Shown here: piece after piece, positions 9,448 through 18,328 of the stretch | How positions within the stretch are numbered: position 1 is the first letter of the stretch | Layout of the letters: every line of letters begins with the position of its first letter | Source: Flavobacterium saccharophilum | GTDB taxonomy: Bacteria > Bacteroidota > Bacteroidia > Flavobacteriales > Flavobacteriaceae | NCBI RefSeq assembly: GCF_900142735.1 | Contig: NZ_FRBY01000002.1 | Location: 248,001-312,000, forward strand | Reading direction: 5' to 3' | DNA length: 64,000 nucleotides | Program-made: the position numbers and the translations under genes | Notes under the pieces: generated by a model | What the model was told of the DNA's origin: nothing | The model's database searches: none | Seen by the model: only the letters and a program-made list of their open reading frames with translations

Positions 9448-9945
9448 TTATAGAATTATTAATCAATACCTTCGTATTTTTTTTGTTTTTGTTTCCTTTT
9501 TTAAAGACATAAAAATCAGGAAATAGTTGATAAAAAAAAATGACCAATCTAATAAATATAACAGAAATTGTAAATTCAAAGTGCAATAACTTAACAGGAT
9601 TCGAGCACTACATGTATAGCAAATTAGAGTTTCACACTCGCATGGATTCCTATTTTTGAGAATATTTCCGTAAGTCGTTATTAAGGTTTTAAAACACGGC
9701 ATAACACATATATATTCTACAAATAATTCAAAAATTAATTTTGCAGAGTTTTGTGACAGAATCGTGGCGCATGGAGTTTTTGAAAAGTAGAAACTTAGCA
9801 AAATCAAGGCTTGACGAGTTTAGGTTCGAAACTGCAGATACCAAGATTATGATACAAAAATATGAGTATTACAGCCAGGAGATTATACTTTCTAACTAAA
9901 CAAAAATATGCTAATTCAAATGATTTTGATTTAGCATTTTTAAAA
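9448..9945. other. Gene-free stretch after tRNA-Arg with one degenerate repeat
   Basis: About 500 bases with no credible gene; the open frames lack ribosome-binding sites and family resemblance. The one structured part is 9747-9835. It resembles 15050-15150 in content and order: a TTTTGTGRCAGAATCG box, an A-rich part, then a T-arm-like segment TTAGGTTCGAA. It may be a worn attachment or insertion boundary. Confidence 0.5.
9747..9835 (+). repeat. Degenerate direct repeat, copy A
   Basis: Begins with a GTTTTGTGACAGAATCGTGG block and ends with TTTAGGTTCGAAACTGC. The same two blocks, in the same order and with similar spacing, recur at 15050-15150 (copy B). The first block also recurs at 41490-41535 (copy C). 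Judged by eye; the middle is poorly conserved. Confidence 0.5.
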
Positions 9946-10803
9946 CTATAGATAATTCTGAAAGGCTTCAGCTGCTTTCTTTTGGTAGGCATCTTTAAGA
10001 GATATAACCGTTGCTTCACGTAGCATATTTTTGCCCTGGATGGGAATGGTTGAAAGACCTATATCATCAACACTAACTTGCGTCAGAATTGTATTCCAAA
10101 CACCCGTTTTAACCAGTTCCAACAATGTAGAAATATCATTTATTTCGACCAGTACATTAGGTTTGAGTTTTTTTAGTTTCAACAGGTTGTTTATGAATTG
10201 AATGGTACTGTACCCGCTGTCGGGAAAAGCAAGAGGCAAATCCATGATTTCTTTCAAGGAAATGGAAGATCGTCCTGCAATATTAGAATTTTTAGAAACT
10301 ACCAAGGTCATAGGAGAAGAAAACAAGCTTCGATACCTGAGATGCACATCATCAGCTTGTTCTCTAAAGGTTAGTACAAAATCTAATTCGGTAGAATTAA
10401 GCCTATCTATCAGTTCTGTCGATGTTCCAAATACGATCTTCACTTTAATATCAGGGAATTTTTCCGAAAACAAAATCAGTGCTCTGGTAAGAAGGTTCCG
10501 TAAAGCATAAGTAACACCTATTGATAAACTCCCCACATTGAGATTATTCAGATCTTTCATCATTATAAGCCCATCATTGGCACGGCTAACACTTTGAAAT
10601 GCAAATTCCGAAAACAGTAATCCAGCCTCTGTGAGTGTAATTCTTTTTCCAATACGGTTGAATAAAGGAACATTAATTTCTTCTTCCAATTGCTTTATCT
10701 GCTGTGAAAGGGTACTCTGACTTATATTCAGTTGGTTGGCTGCTTCTGTAAAATTGAGAAGTTCCTTAGCTTTCAGAAAGTATCTAAGCTGACGTAGTTC
10801 CAT
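9946..10803 (-). CDS. LysR family transcriptional regulator
   Basis: 285 residues from the ATG at 10803. The longer open frame upstream is rejected because MELRQLRYFLKAKE is the standard LysR beginning. The N-terminal winged helix-turn-helix (residues 1-60, with FTEAANQLNISQSTLSQQI) is followed by the two-lobed effector-binding domain (about residues 90-285). It reads away from the cyclotransferase-like and MFS genes across a 100-base gap, the usual layout in which LysR controls its divergent neighbour and itself. The effector is unknown. Confidence 0.92.
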   Translation of the reverse strand: MELRQLRYFLKAKELLNFTEAANQLNISQSTLSQQIKQLEEEINVPLFNRIGKRITLTEAGLLFSEFAFQSVSRANDGLIMMKDLNNLNVGSLSIGVTYALRNLLTRALILFSEKFPDIKVKIVFGTSTELIDRLNSTELDFVLTFREQADDVHLRYRSLFSSPMTLVVSKNSNIAGRSSISLKEIMDLPLAFPDSGYSTIQFINNLLKLKKLKPNVLVEINDISTLLELVKTGVWNTILTQVSVDDIGLSTIPIQGKNMLREATVISLKDAYQKKAAEAFQNYL

Positions 10804-10903
10804 TTTTAAATCGGTTTTTACGATTGATTTAATCGAAATAAAGCGTTTTGCAAATTTATAAAATCTACAGAGATTTGCAGTATTAATATAAATAATTTTA
10901 AAG

Positions 10904-11365
10904 ATGAGTGATTCTTCGAACCTTCCTCTCTTAAACAAAAGAAAGGACATCGGTACTATTACCTTAAAAACACTTGATCATTACGATTTATCTAGTAAAG
11001 AAAAAGATTTTTTAAGTCGGCACAAACCAGAAAACAAACTAATCATATACGGCACACTTGCTCCGGGTAAGCCGAACCATCATAAGATAAGCCACATCAA
11101 AGGCGAATGGAAATCGGGTCTATTGAAAGGGGGAAAACTTGAAACAAAAGGCTGGGGTGCAGAACTTGGCTTTAACGGTTTTGTACCAGTTTCTGAGAAT
11201 GAACAGACAGATATCCCCTGCTATGTTCTCTTTTCAGACGATTTGCACAAAAACTGGGATTATCTGGATGAATTTGAAGGCAGTGGCTATAAACGAATAC
11301 TAGCGATATATGAACTTGAAGACAAAAAACAGAGTATTGGGTACCTATACGCAATCAACGGCTAA
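10904..11365 (+). CDS. Gamma-glutamylcyclotransferase (AIG2-like) fold protein
   Basis: 153 residues. After about 45 unmatched N-terminal residues it shows the family's substrate-loop motif IYGTLAPGKPNHH (residues 48-60) and the C-terminal signature LDEFEGSGYKRI followed by GYLYA. The acidic residue in LDEFEG sits where the catalytic Glu is expected. Relatives cleave gamma-glutamyl amines or related amides, and many are uncharacterised. It is divergent from LysR, and its end overlaps the MFS gene by 56 bases, so the two are probably cotranslated. Confidence 0.72.
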   Translation: MSDSSNLPLLNKRKDIGTITLKTLDHYDLSSKEKDFLSRHKPENKLIIYGTLAPGKPNHHKISHIKGEWKSGLLKGGKLETKGWGAELGFNGFVPVSENEQTDIPCYVLFSDDLHKNWDYLDEFEGSGYKRILAIYELEDKKQSIGYLYAING

Positions 11366-12572
11366 AAAGCCTTTTGTACTGCCCTTACTAGAAGATATAA
11401 AAAGTAACGAAAAGGTTGATAAAGAAAGTAAAAGGTTCCGGAATATACAATTGACTATTTTTCTTTCTGGACTTTCGGTTTTTGCACAATTATATCTTTT
11501 TCAGCCACTCTTGTTGACACTAGCCAATGAATTCGGAATTTCGGCAGGTGATAGTTCATGGCTGGTATCTTCCTCTACACTAGGAATGGCTCTGGGTCTT
11601 TTATACTTTGCATTCAAATCAGACAGTTTCTCCCGTAAAAAGCAGATGCTTTTTGCAATGGTATCTTCTTCTATTCTGACCATTGCTTCAGTCTGGATAT
11701 ATAATTTTCCGCTTCTTATTTTAATTGGTATCATTAAGGGTTTTGTTATAGCGGGAGTTTCATCTGTTGCATTGCCATATTTAACTGAAGAAGTAAAACT
11801 TTCCGCGTTAGGTCTTGCTATTAGCATGTATCTTAATGGAAATACAATTGGGGGAATGAGCGGCAGAATTGTAACTACAGTCTTGTATGGTGAAATAGGT
11901 TGGCGCAATACAATAATGATTATAGGCATTATCAGCATGATCTTATCAGTTGTCTTCTGGAGATACTTTCCCCAGTCCCGTTTTTTTCAACCACAAAAGA
12001 CAGACTTTACTCTGAAATATAGGGAAATGAAAAGTTTTGTTTTTGATTCATACATGTTGCGCTTATATATTATAGGCTTTTTGATAATGGGAACTTTTGT
12101 AAGTATATATAATTACCTTACTTATAACCTGGAAGCTCCACCCTTTTCATTGAGCCATATTTTCATCGCTTTTATTTTTATGATTTATACTTTTGGTTTG
12201 CTTGGCACTACTATCATCGGAAGGTTATCCGAAAGATTTGAAACTCGAACGCTTCTAATCAGTTCCCTTTTGTTAATGATTATAGGCATAATATTATTGC
12301 TTTCAGGTAGTCTAATGTTCGTTATCGTGGGGCTGATAATTGTAACACTAGCTTTTTTTGCTTCACACACTATGGCAAGCCGAATGGTGGTGTTGCACGC
12401 CAAAACAGGCAAAAGTTCCGCTACCTCACTCTATTGGTTATTCTATTATTTGGGTTCGGCAGTTATGGGAAGTGGTACTGGATATCTTTTACATGCTACT
12501 TCTTGGAGCGTTTTTGTATGGTTACTTGCCGGAGCAGTATTTGTCACGCTTTTATTATCCTATAAAAGTTGA
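11310..12572 (+). CDS. MFS transporter (YnfM-like drug/metabolite exporter)
   Basis: 420 residues with about 12 hydrophobic segments and a cytoplasmic middle loop near residues 215-235. The first helix begins at about residue 46 (IQLTIFLSGLSVFAQLYLF), so roughly 45 polar residues precede it. The start is uncertain: ATG 11310 overlaps the previous gene by 56 bases, and TTG 11337 is an alternative. The FQPLL...EFGISAGDSSWLVSSSTLG stretch is typical of proton-driven exporters of this subgroup. With the divergent LysR it forms a common efflux cassette; the substrate is unknown. Confidence 0.88.
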   Translation: MNLKTKNRVLGTYTQSTAKKPFVLPLLEDIKSNEKVDKESKRFRNIQLTIFLSGLSVFAQLYLFQPLLLTLANEFGISAGDSSWLVSSSTLGMALGLLYFAFKSDSFSRKKQMLFAMVSSSILTIASVWIYNFPLLILIGIIKGFVIAGVSSVALPYLTEEVKLSALGLAISMYLNGNTIGGMSGRIVTTVLYGEIGWRNTIMIIGIISMILSVVFWRYFPQSRFFQPQKTDFTLKYREMKSFVFDSYMLRLYIIGFLIMGTFVSIYNYLTYNLEAPPFSLSHIFIAFIFMIYTFGLLGTTIIGRLSERFETRTLLISSLLLMIIGIILLLSGSLMFVIVGLIIVTLAFFASHTMASRMVVLHAKTGKSSATSLYWLFYYLGSAVMGSGTGYLLHATSWSVFVWLLAGAVFVTLLLSYKS

Positions 12573-12680
12573 AAATCTCATTTAAAGATATTGATCACGC
12601 AAATGCTAAATCAAAAGCAATAATCACAACTCCGTAGTAGTGAGATTGATTTGTAATTCTAATATGTCCTAATTAATATT

Positions 12681-12731
12681 AGGTGTCAATCAGTATGTAT
12701 ATTTCTCATATGCTCATTGACACCTTTTTGT
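12681..12731 (+). terminator. Terminator after the MFS gene
   Basis: AGGTGTCAAT (12681-12690) pairs perfectly with 12716-12725, with partial pairing inside, followed by TTTTTG. The rest of the 12573-12904 gap shows nothing else. Confidence 0.75.
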
Positions 12732-12904
12732 GGTATTTAAAATATCCGTATTTGATTTTTTACCTGATATCGCTATCTTGATCTTTACTTTGCTAATATC
12801 ATTCTATTAGATAGTTATTTTGCATTTATATTCCAATAGAATTTATACGATATAATTTACTAACATTATCGCGTTTTACACCTTGAACAGTTATTCAGGT
12901 AACA

Positions 12905-14071
12905 CTATTCACAAGCACTCAAAGCCAAGTCGTTAATCTCAGCTACACGGTGCAAATGTTCAATACCTTCTATAAATCCTGAACTTAAAAAAGCAACTGT
13001 TAGATCTCGTTCTGGGTCAACCATCCAAGCTGTTGATCCTCCACCCATTCCCGCTATTGCTTTTTCAGACGCAGTACTACCGCAGGGAGTTAAGAAATGT
13101 CCTTTGCCACGAGTATAACCCCCAATAAGATGAAAATTAGCAGGAAAAGACACGCCTCTTTTCTCGTTTTCTGCAAAATCCCAAGCGTGGTTAATCATAT
13201 CTCCGGTACTGTTTTGACTTGCATACTCAAACAATGATTTAGATATCAAGCGATATTTCCCGGTATTTCCCTGTTGACGCATAGCATCAGCAAATTTAAA
13301 TAAATCGTCAATGGTTGTAAAGCCTCCACCGCCAGGCACAATGCCATTTGCAAAGGAATCAAGCATTGTTGCTGTGACAGCAGATGAAGGTGTACTCATT
13401 TTTTCAGTATAGGCAACTGGAACACGGCGAGAGTTGTTTGGTTCTGACAGGCCAAATGAAGTGTCATACATTTCTAATGGTTCAAACAGATCTTCACGGG
13501 CAATGTCTTTAAATTTACGCTTTTTAGGATCAGTTAATTCTATCATTTTTCCAACCAAAGCATGACTTGCAATTTGAGTATAAGCAGAACGAGAACCAGT
13601 TTCGTAAACGAGCGGTTGTGAAGAATAAGCTGTAATCATTTTATCCAAATCAATCAAATCAGCAATAGAGTAAGGAAAAGGCGGAGCAATTGATGCATGC
13701 ACTCCCGCTGTGTGGTTTAGCAAGTGGCGAAGCGTAATTTTGTCTTTACCAAATGTGCTGAAATTTGGAATTATATCACCAACAAAAGTATTTAATGACA
13801 ATAGTCCTTTATCTACAAAATGTAGTGCCAATGCAGATGTAAAAGATTTAGCACAAGACATCGTCAAGTAAAGATCTTCAAAACTACTTTCACGCAAGCC
13901 ACTGGCAGTACCAAAAGTTTTTCTGTATCCAATTTTGCCACCACGAGCAACAATAACTGCAGCCCCAAAAGTTTGACCATTATCAATGCGTTTCTGAATG
14001 GCATTATCTAAATTCTTTAAAGCCTGTTCATTCAATCCAATTTCTGACGGTTTTTTGATTTCAAAGTCCAT
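12905..14071 (-). CDS. Serine hydrolase, beta-lactamase class C / esterase family
   Basis: 388 residues, no signal peptide, so probably cytosolic. The catalytic Ser-x-x-Lys is in LTMSCAKSFTSALAL (near residue 75), just before FVDKGLLSLNTFVGD, as usual for the family. The second motif Tyr is likely in RSAYTQIASHALVG, followed by the expected helix. GGGGFTTIDDLFKFADAM and a late GGGSTAWMVDPERDLTVAFL complete the fold. Members are esterases or peptidases more often than true beta-lactamases. A -7 box (TATCTTTG on the minus strand, 14103-14110) lies 32 bases upstream of the start. Confidence 0.88.
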   Translation of the reverse strand: MDFEIKKPSEIGLNEQALKNLDNAIQKRIDNGQTFGAAVIVARGGKIGYRKTFGTASGLRESSFEDLYLTMSCAKSFTSALALHFVDKGLLSLNTFVGDIIPNFSTFGKDKITLRHLLNHTAGVHASIAPPFPYSIADLIDLDKMITAYSSQPLVYETGSRSAYTQIASHALVGKMIELTDPKKRKFKDIAREDLFEPLEMYDTSFGLSEPNNSRRVPVAYTEKMSTPSSAVTATMLDSFANGIVPGGGGFTTIDDLFKFADAMRQQGNTGKYRLISKSLFEYASQNSTGDMINHAWDFAENEKRGVSFPANFHLIGGYTRGKGHFLTPCGSTASEKAIAGMGGGSTAWMVDPERDLTVAFLSSGFIEGIEHLHRVAEINDLALSACE

Positions 14072-14167
14072 ATTTTTTTTACATTTTTTGCTATTCTTAG
14101 AGCAAAGATAAACTCGTGAAAAACAATTCTTCTTAAATTAATTTAAGAATTAAAAATGCAACACTAT

Positions 14168-14764
14168 TTATTTATCCCTTAATAATGTTGCTTTTAAATT
14201 ACTATACCAAACGGGTGTTAATCCTAAGAAACTTGCGATATCTTTCGATTTGAATCGATGAAAAATATCTGGATAATTTAGCCAAAGCCATTTTAAAAAT
14301 TCTATTTTTGAAAGGCCAATTTGATGGTTTTGAATTTGATTCATGAGTCCGAAAGATTTTAGACTTCCTTTTAATGCAAACTCAAAATAAACTTCATCCT
14401 TCAATCCTGATTTTAGTATATCGAGAATATTAATCTCTAAAACTTCGGTGGATTCATTGGCAACAATTTGATATTGAACGAATGAGTTATGACTATTTAT
14501 ATAAATACTCCCTACAATAGGAATTAAATCTTCAGAATGAAACATAATCGCTCGTCGATCGCCCTTCTCTGTAAGAACATAACGTACCATACTTCCTTTT
14601 AAAATATAGAAAATTTTAGAACTTTGAGCCTTTTCCTCTACTAAAACATCATTTTTTTTACTGGTAAAAATTCGAGCATTTTCAATAAGAACTTGCATAA
14701 ATTCTGAACTAATTTTTTTTGGAAAAATCGATCGAATGATTTTAATTTGTTTAGAAGTTAGCAT
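14168..14764 (-). CDS. Crp/Fnr family transcriptional regulator
   Basis: 198 residues: an N-terminal cyclic-nucleotide-binding-like beta barrel (residues 25-120, with the FYILKGSMVRYVLTEKGDRR stretch) and a C-terminal helix-turn-helix (SKDIASFLGLTPVWYSNLK). The Arg-Ala pair that binds cAMP phosphate is not seen, as in most Bacteroidetes members, so cAMP binding is doubtful. It lies 96 bases upstream of the serine hydrolase on the same strand and may control it. Confidence 0.85.
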   Translation of the reverse strand: MLTSKQIKIIRSIFPKKISSEFMQVLIENARIFTSKKNDVLVEEKAQSSKIFYILKGSMVRYVLTEKGDRRAIMFHSEDLIPIVGSIYINSHNSFVQYQIVANESTEVLEINILDILKSGLKDEVYFEFALKGSLKSFGLMNQIQNHQIGLSKIEFLKWLWLNYPDIFHRFKSKDIASFLGLTPVWYSNLKATLLRDK

Positions 14765-14842
14765 TTCATAAAAAAAAATGTTAGCAATCGGGTTCTCTCG
14801 TATATGTAAGAATCAAATATAAGAAATTAAATTCTTTAAAAG

Positions 14843-14926
14843 TTAATCCACTAATTTACAGAATGACTTAAATATAGATATCTGTAAACATTTGATTTTT
14901 TGTTTCAAGATGTGAAAAACCTCAAT
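14843..14926 (-). pseudogene. Relic of IS6-family transposase, C-terminal end
   Basis: On the minus strand this reads IEVFHILKQK...SIFKSFCKLVD then stop. That aligns codon for codon, apart from one missing residue, with the end of the intact transposase at 27118 (IEVVHMLRKN...SMFKSFCKLAS). Only the last 27 codons remain; no inverted repeat is visible. Confidence 0.75.
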
Positions 14927-15049
14927 TAAAAAGAAGAAATCTAGTATTAGTGGTAATTTAGGAGTTGGAGCTAAAAACTTTTTAATCTATGGAAGGGACC
15001 TCTTTTGCTACAAATAATTAAGGCGGTTTTTAAGACATTTCATTAGACT

Positions 15050-15150
15050 GCCTTTTGTGGCAGAATCGGGGCACACCAGTATTGTAAAAATAGAAAACGA
15101 GCTATGATAGCCAATCCAACTGTTAGGTTCGAATCTGCGGCTGAACATTT
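15050..15150 (+). repeat. Degenerate direct repeat, copy B
   Basis: Matches copy A (9747-9835): CTTTTGTGGCAGAATCGGGG at the start and GTTAGGTTCGAATCTGC near the end. The five genes between A and B (LysR to Crp) are thus bracketed by it. Confidence 0.5.
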
Positions 15151-15246
15151 ATTTTATTCTCCGACTAAATTTTGTTCAATAAAAATTACATTTTTCAATA
15201 GCTAAGCCAATACGAGGTTTACAGTAATTATTAGTTATAAATCGGC

Positions 15247-15362
15247 ATCAATCCCCAACAGGACATCCAAACCAAATTGCTCAAGCCACTGAAAGTCATG
15301 CCCTACCGGTAGTAAGCCAATCTCTTTAAATCTTCTATAAAATTTATTGAAATTTGTCCTTT
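15247..15362 (+). repeat. Repeat D, copy 1
   Basis: Starts ATCAATCCCCAACAGGACAT and reads as a protein tail (INPQQDIQTKLLKPLK...PYR stop). A conserved non-coding stretch from 15316 to 15360 follows, ending TTGAAATTTGTCC. Copies are at 26084-26212 and 59779-59853. Here it abuts the tRNA-Arg 3'-end copy directly. Confidence 0.6.
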
Positions 15363-15363
15363 A

Positions 15364-15421
15364 GAGGTCACTACACAGCCAAATGGCGTCAATTGAAGAC
15401 AATTGACGCCATTTTTTATTA
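15364..15421 (+). repeat. Copy of the tRNA-Arg 3' end and its terminator (candidate attachment site)
   Basis: Aligned with 9392-9449 it differs at about five positions. It keeps GAGGTCACTAC from the tRNA acceptor end and the whole hairpin (stem 15381-15395 with 15400-15414). Two of the differences are a compensating C-G to T-A change in the stem. The hairpin with its T-run should still terminate transcription. Confidence 0.7.
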
Positions 15422-15617
15422 AAAAAAAACTAAAAATCAACACATTAGATTATTTTTTTTTATTTTCATTTACTTTTTTAAAGGGATCACGTGAAAATTC
15501 TAGGGTTAGGCAAAAAATAAAGTTTACAACTTTTTTTTCATCCAAAAACATATCACTGTACATCTTCGAAATCTTCCGGTAAAAAAATAGTACTATGCTG
15601 ATCAGTTTAAAAATCAA

Positions 15618-17012
15618 TTATAGAGATTTGCTTTTAAAAACCATCAATTTTTCTCTTATCATATCATTTATAGTGTAGGATATGCCTCCCATTCCAAGAC
15701 CGGAGGCATCTCTTCCTCCAAACGGCATCCAGTCTACTCTAAAAGCAGTATTGTCATTAATCATTACGGCAGTTGCATTCAGTTTTTTTGTAACATCTAA
15801 TGCAACATCTAGATTTTTTGTAAAGACAGCGGCCTGAAAATGAACCTCCAAAGCATTTGCTTTTTTTATAGCTTCTTCCCTATTTGTAAAAGGATAAATA
15901 CATACAACCGGACCGAAAATCTCGTTTGTTGATACTTTAGAATCTTCTGAGGGATTAAATAAAACTGTTGGCTGAAATGTTGTATCAGAAATACGTTTTC
16001 CTCCAGTTATTAATTTTGCCCCTTCTTCAATTGCTTCGTTAACCCATTCTTCAACACGATTAACTTCTTTTGGAGTTATAAGCGAGCCTACATCTGTCTT
16101 TTCATCAAACGGATTTCCAACGATTAATTTTTGGGTTGCCCTAGAAAATTCTTCAATAAAACGGTCACAAATTTCCTGATTTACGTAAATTTTCTGAACC
16201 GAAACACAAACCTGGCCTGCATGGTAAAAACCGCCTTTTACCAAATCCGGAATCATTTCGCTAAAATCGGCGTCACTTTCTACAATGACCGGTGCGGCAC
16301 CACCATGTTCTAAAGCAGCACGAGTTCCGGGAGCTAGTTTACTTTTTAAAGACCATCCAACTTTTGCTGAACCAATAAAAGAGAAAAAATGAATTCTGGC
16401 ATCTGTAACTAACAATTCGGCAGTTTCATTATCACATAAAACGACTTGCAGCCATCCTTCAGGTAAACCAGCTTCATTTAAAATATCAGCCAAAGCAAGA
16501 CCCGATAATGGCGTACTACTTGCGGGTTTAAATATAACCGGACAACCTGCAGCAACTGCCGTAACGATTTGGTGAACCGCTAAATTTAGCGGATGATTAA
16601 ACGCACTAACAGCAACCACAACGCCAATAGGTTCTTTTGAAGTAAAAGCAATTCTGTTTAACGAAACTTCTGTAAGTCCCATCGGGATTTGTTCTCCTTT
16701 TATTTGTGATATGTGTTCGGCAGCCAGTTTTACACCTTTGATGGCTCTCAGTATTTCTGCTTTCGAATCCTTATAAGGTTTTCCGCCTTCGCTTATGGCG
16801 ATATGTATTAATTCCTCGCTTCTTTCATTCATTATAAAAGCTGCTTTTTCTAATATCTCAATTCTTCTAAAAGCGGGAATCCAACTAGACTGGTCGTTGA
16901 ATAAGTTTTGAGCAGTAGTCAATATCTTTTCGATATTACTTTTATCAATTAAAGGCAATTCTTTTACAAGACTTTGATCGTATGGGAATATTATTTTTGT
17001 GGTATTTTCCAT
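15618..17012 (-). CDS. NAD(P)-dependent aldehyde dehydrogenase
   Basis: 464 residues, slightly short for the ALDH superfamily. Catalytic Cys269 lies in HAGQVCVS, the general-base Glu235 in ALEHGGAAP (usually ELGG), Asn139 in SAFNHPLN, and the cofactor-binding Lys162 in FKPASS. The AldA-like (lactaldehyde, phosphonoacetaldehyde) subgroup fits best by eye; the substrate is not known. It is the last gene of the leftward set, 115 bases after the SDR. Confidence 0.93.
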   Translation of the reverse strand: MENTTKIIFPYDQSLVKELPLIDKSNIEKILTTAQNLFNDQSSWIPAFRRIEILEKAAFIMNERSEELIHIAISEGGKPYKDSKAEILRAIKGVKLAAEHISQIKGEQIPMGLTEVSLNRIAFTSKEPIGVVVAVSAFNHPLNLAVHQIVTAVAAGCPVIFKPASSTPLSGLALADILNEAGLPEGWLQVVLCDNETAELLVTDARIHFFSFIGSAKVGWSLKSKLAPGTRAALEHGGAAPVIVESDADFSEMIPDLVKGGFYHAGQVCVSVQKIYVNQEICDRFIEEFSRATQKLIVGNPFDEKTDVGSLITPKEVNRVEEWVNEAIEEGAKLITGGKRISDTTFQPTVLFNPSEDSKVSTNEIFGPVVCIYPFTNREEAIKKANALEVHFQAAVFTKNLDVALDVTKKLNATAVMINDNTAFRVDWMPFGGRDASGLGMGGISYTINDMIREKLMVFKSKSL

Positions 17013-17127
17013 AAATGTGATTTTAATATGTAATTCTAAAAAACCATGGTTTACTCTTGAAATTATTACATCACGGTTTGTTCCTTAAATTTAGTCAAAT
17101 TGCTTATAAAAACAATCCATTTTCTCA

Positions 17128-17871
17128 TTAAAAATCCTGAATAGTAGGTCTGATTACAATTTCGTTGATATCAACATCTGCAGGTTGTTCAATAGCAAAA
17201 GCGATTGCTCTGGCTACTGATGAAGCAGGAATAGCCAATTTATAAAACTCGTTAACTCCTACAGCACTTTCCTGATGGTTTGTACTTAATTTTAGTTCCG
17301 AATCTATCGCTCCGGGTTCAATCGTTGTGGTTCTTATATTTCGTCCAACTTCATGTCTTAGTCCTTCACTTATGGCTCTTACAGCATATTTTGTTCCGCT
17401 GTAAACTGTACCTCCTGGACTGAAAACTTTGATTCCTGCAACAGAGCCCAAATTGATAAAGTGACCCGATTCTTGTTTTTGAAAGATAGGCAAAGCGGCA
17501 GCTATGCCGTAAAGCACACCCTTAATATTAATGTCAATCATACTATCCCATTCATCAGTTCTAACTTCTGACATGGGTGCAATAGGCATTATACCGGCAT
17601 TATTAATCAATACATCAATTTTTCCGTAGGTCGTTACGGCTTTATCTACTAAGGCCTTTACTTGTACTTTACTGGTTACATCGGTTACCTGATATAGCGC
17701 TGTTCCGCTTTTTGCATTAATATCGCTTACAATCTGTTCTAATTTATCTTTACGTCTTGCCCCCAGAACAACAATAGCTCCTTTTTCTGCAAGATATTTT
17801 GCTGTTTCTTCACCTAAGCCACTACTGGCTCCGGTAATCACAATAACTTTGTTTTTAATATTATTTTCCAT
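17128..17871 (-). CDS. Short-chain dehydrogenase/reductase (YdfG-like)
   Basis: 247 residues, classical SDR. Nucleotide-binding TGASSGLG is at residues 13-20, NNAG near residue 90, catalytic Ser in INLGSVAG and Tyr/Lys in YSGTK. ARRKDKL after beta-2 suggests NADP(H) use. The C-terminal VDINEIVIRPT is typical of the serine/3-hydroxy acid dehydrogenase-like group. It follows the HbpS-like gene by 28 bases and is probably in its operon. Confidence 0.92.
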   Translation of the reverse strand: MENNIKNKVIVITGASSGLGEETAKYLAEKGAIVVLGARRKDKLEQIVSDINAKSGTALYQVTDVTSKVQVKALVDKAVTTYGKIDVLINNAGIMPIAPMSEVRTDEWDSMIDINIKGVLYGIAAALPIFQKQESGHFINLGSVAGIKVFSPGGTVYSGTKYAVRAISEGLRHEVGRNIRTTTIEPGAIDSELKLSTNHQESAVGVNEFYKLAIPASSVARAIAFAIEQPADVDINEIVIRPTIQDF

Positions 17872-17899
17872 TTTAATTTATGTAATGATTTTGTGTGAT

Positions 17900-18319
17900 T
17901 TAACTACGATTTTGTAAAGCATTGGCACCGGCAATGGCTACTTCCCGATCTTGTTCTACAGAGCCTCCGGAAACACCAATTGCTCCAATGCTTTTATTAT
18001 TTCGATCTTTTAACAATACGCCTCCGGCAAATGAAATAAGACCGCCATTTGAATGTTCGATATTATAGAGAGAACCGCCAGGCTGCGATAATTTTCCAAT
18101 TTCTCCTGAATCAATATCAAAGAAACGCGAAGTCTTTGCTTTCTTTATTGCTATATCTGCACATCCCAAAAGTGCTCCATCCATTCTTAAAAAGCATTTT
18201 AGATTGGCTCCTTCATCAACTATGGCAATATTCATAGCAACTCCAATTTCTTTTGCTTTAGCCTTTGCTGCTTCAATAATTTTTTCAGATTGATTTAATT
18301 TAACATTCATAGTTTGCAT
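17900..18319 (-). CDS. GlcG/HbpS family heme-binding-like protein
   Basis: 139 residues. It matches the GlcG/HbpS fold: [21 protein letters not shown] near residue 30, [23 protein letters not shown] in the middle, and [18 protein letters not shown] at the end. Relatives bind heme or act as small cofactor or redox modulators; some are extracellular, but this one has no signal peptide. It is 9 bases from the upstream monooxygenase gene, which supports one transcript. Confidence 0.88.
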   Translation of the reverse strand: MQTMNVKLNQSEKIIEAAKAKAKEIGVAMNIAIVDEGANLKCFLRMDGALLGCADIAIKKAKTSRFFDIDSGEIGKLSQPGGSLYNIEHSNGGLISFAGGVLLKDRNNKSIGAIGVSGGSVEQDREVAIAGANALQNRS

Positions 18320-18328
18320 GTGTTTTAT

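Larger units (their letters stand above)
14765..15617. other. Gene-free junction zone made of relics and repeats
   Basis: About 850 bases with no intact gene. In order it holds an IS6 transposase tail relic (14843-14926), a stretch resembling 44165-44225 (14978-15045), repeat copy B (15050-15150), the coding-tail-like repeat D1 (15247-15360) and the tRNA 3'-end plus terminator copy (15364-15421). The last 200 bases before the aldehyde dehydrogenase end show nothing. Confidence 0.6.

Noticed and set aside
9308..9807. Overlapping minus-strand open frames over the tRNA-Arg gene and downstream hairpin
   Set aside because: They run through the tRNA and its terminator, lack ribosome-binding sites and resemble no family.
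12905..14071. Serine hydrolase as an antibiotic-resistance beta-lactamase
   Set aside because: It has no signal peptide, and the family is dominated by esterases; resistance is not supported by sequence alone.
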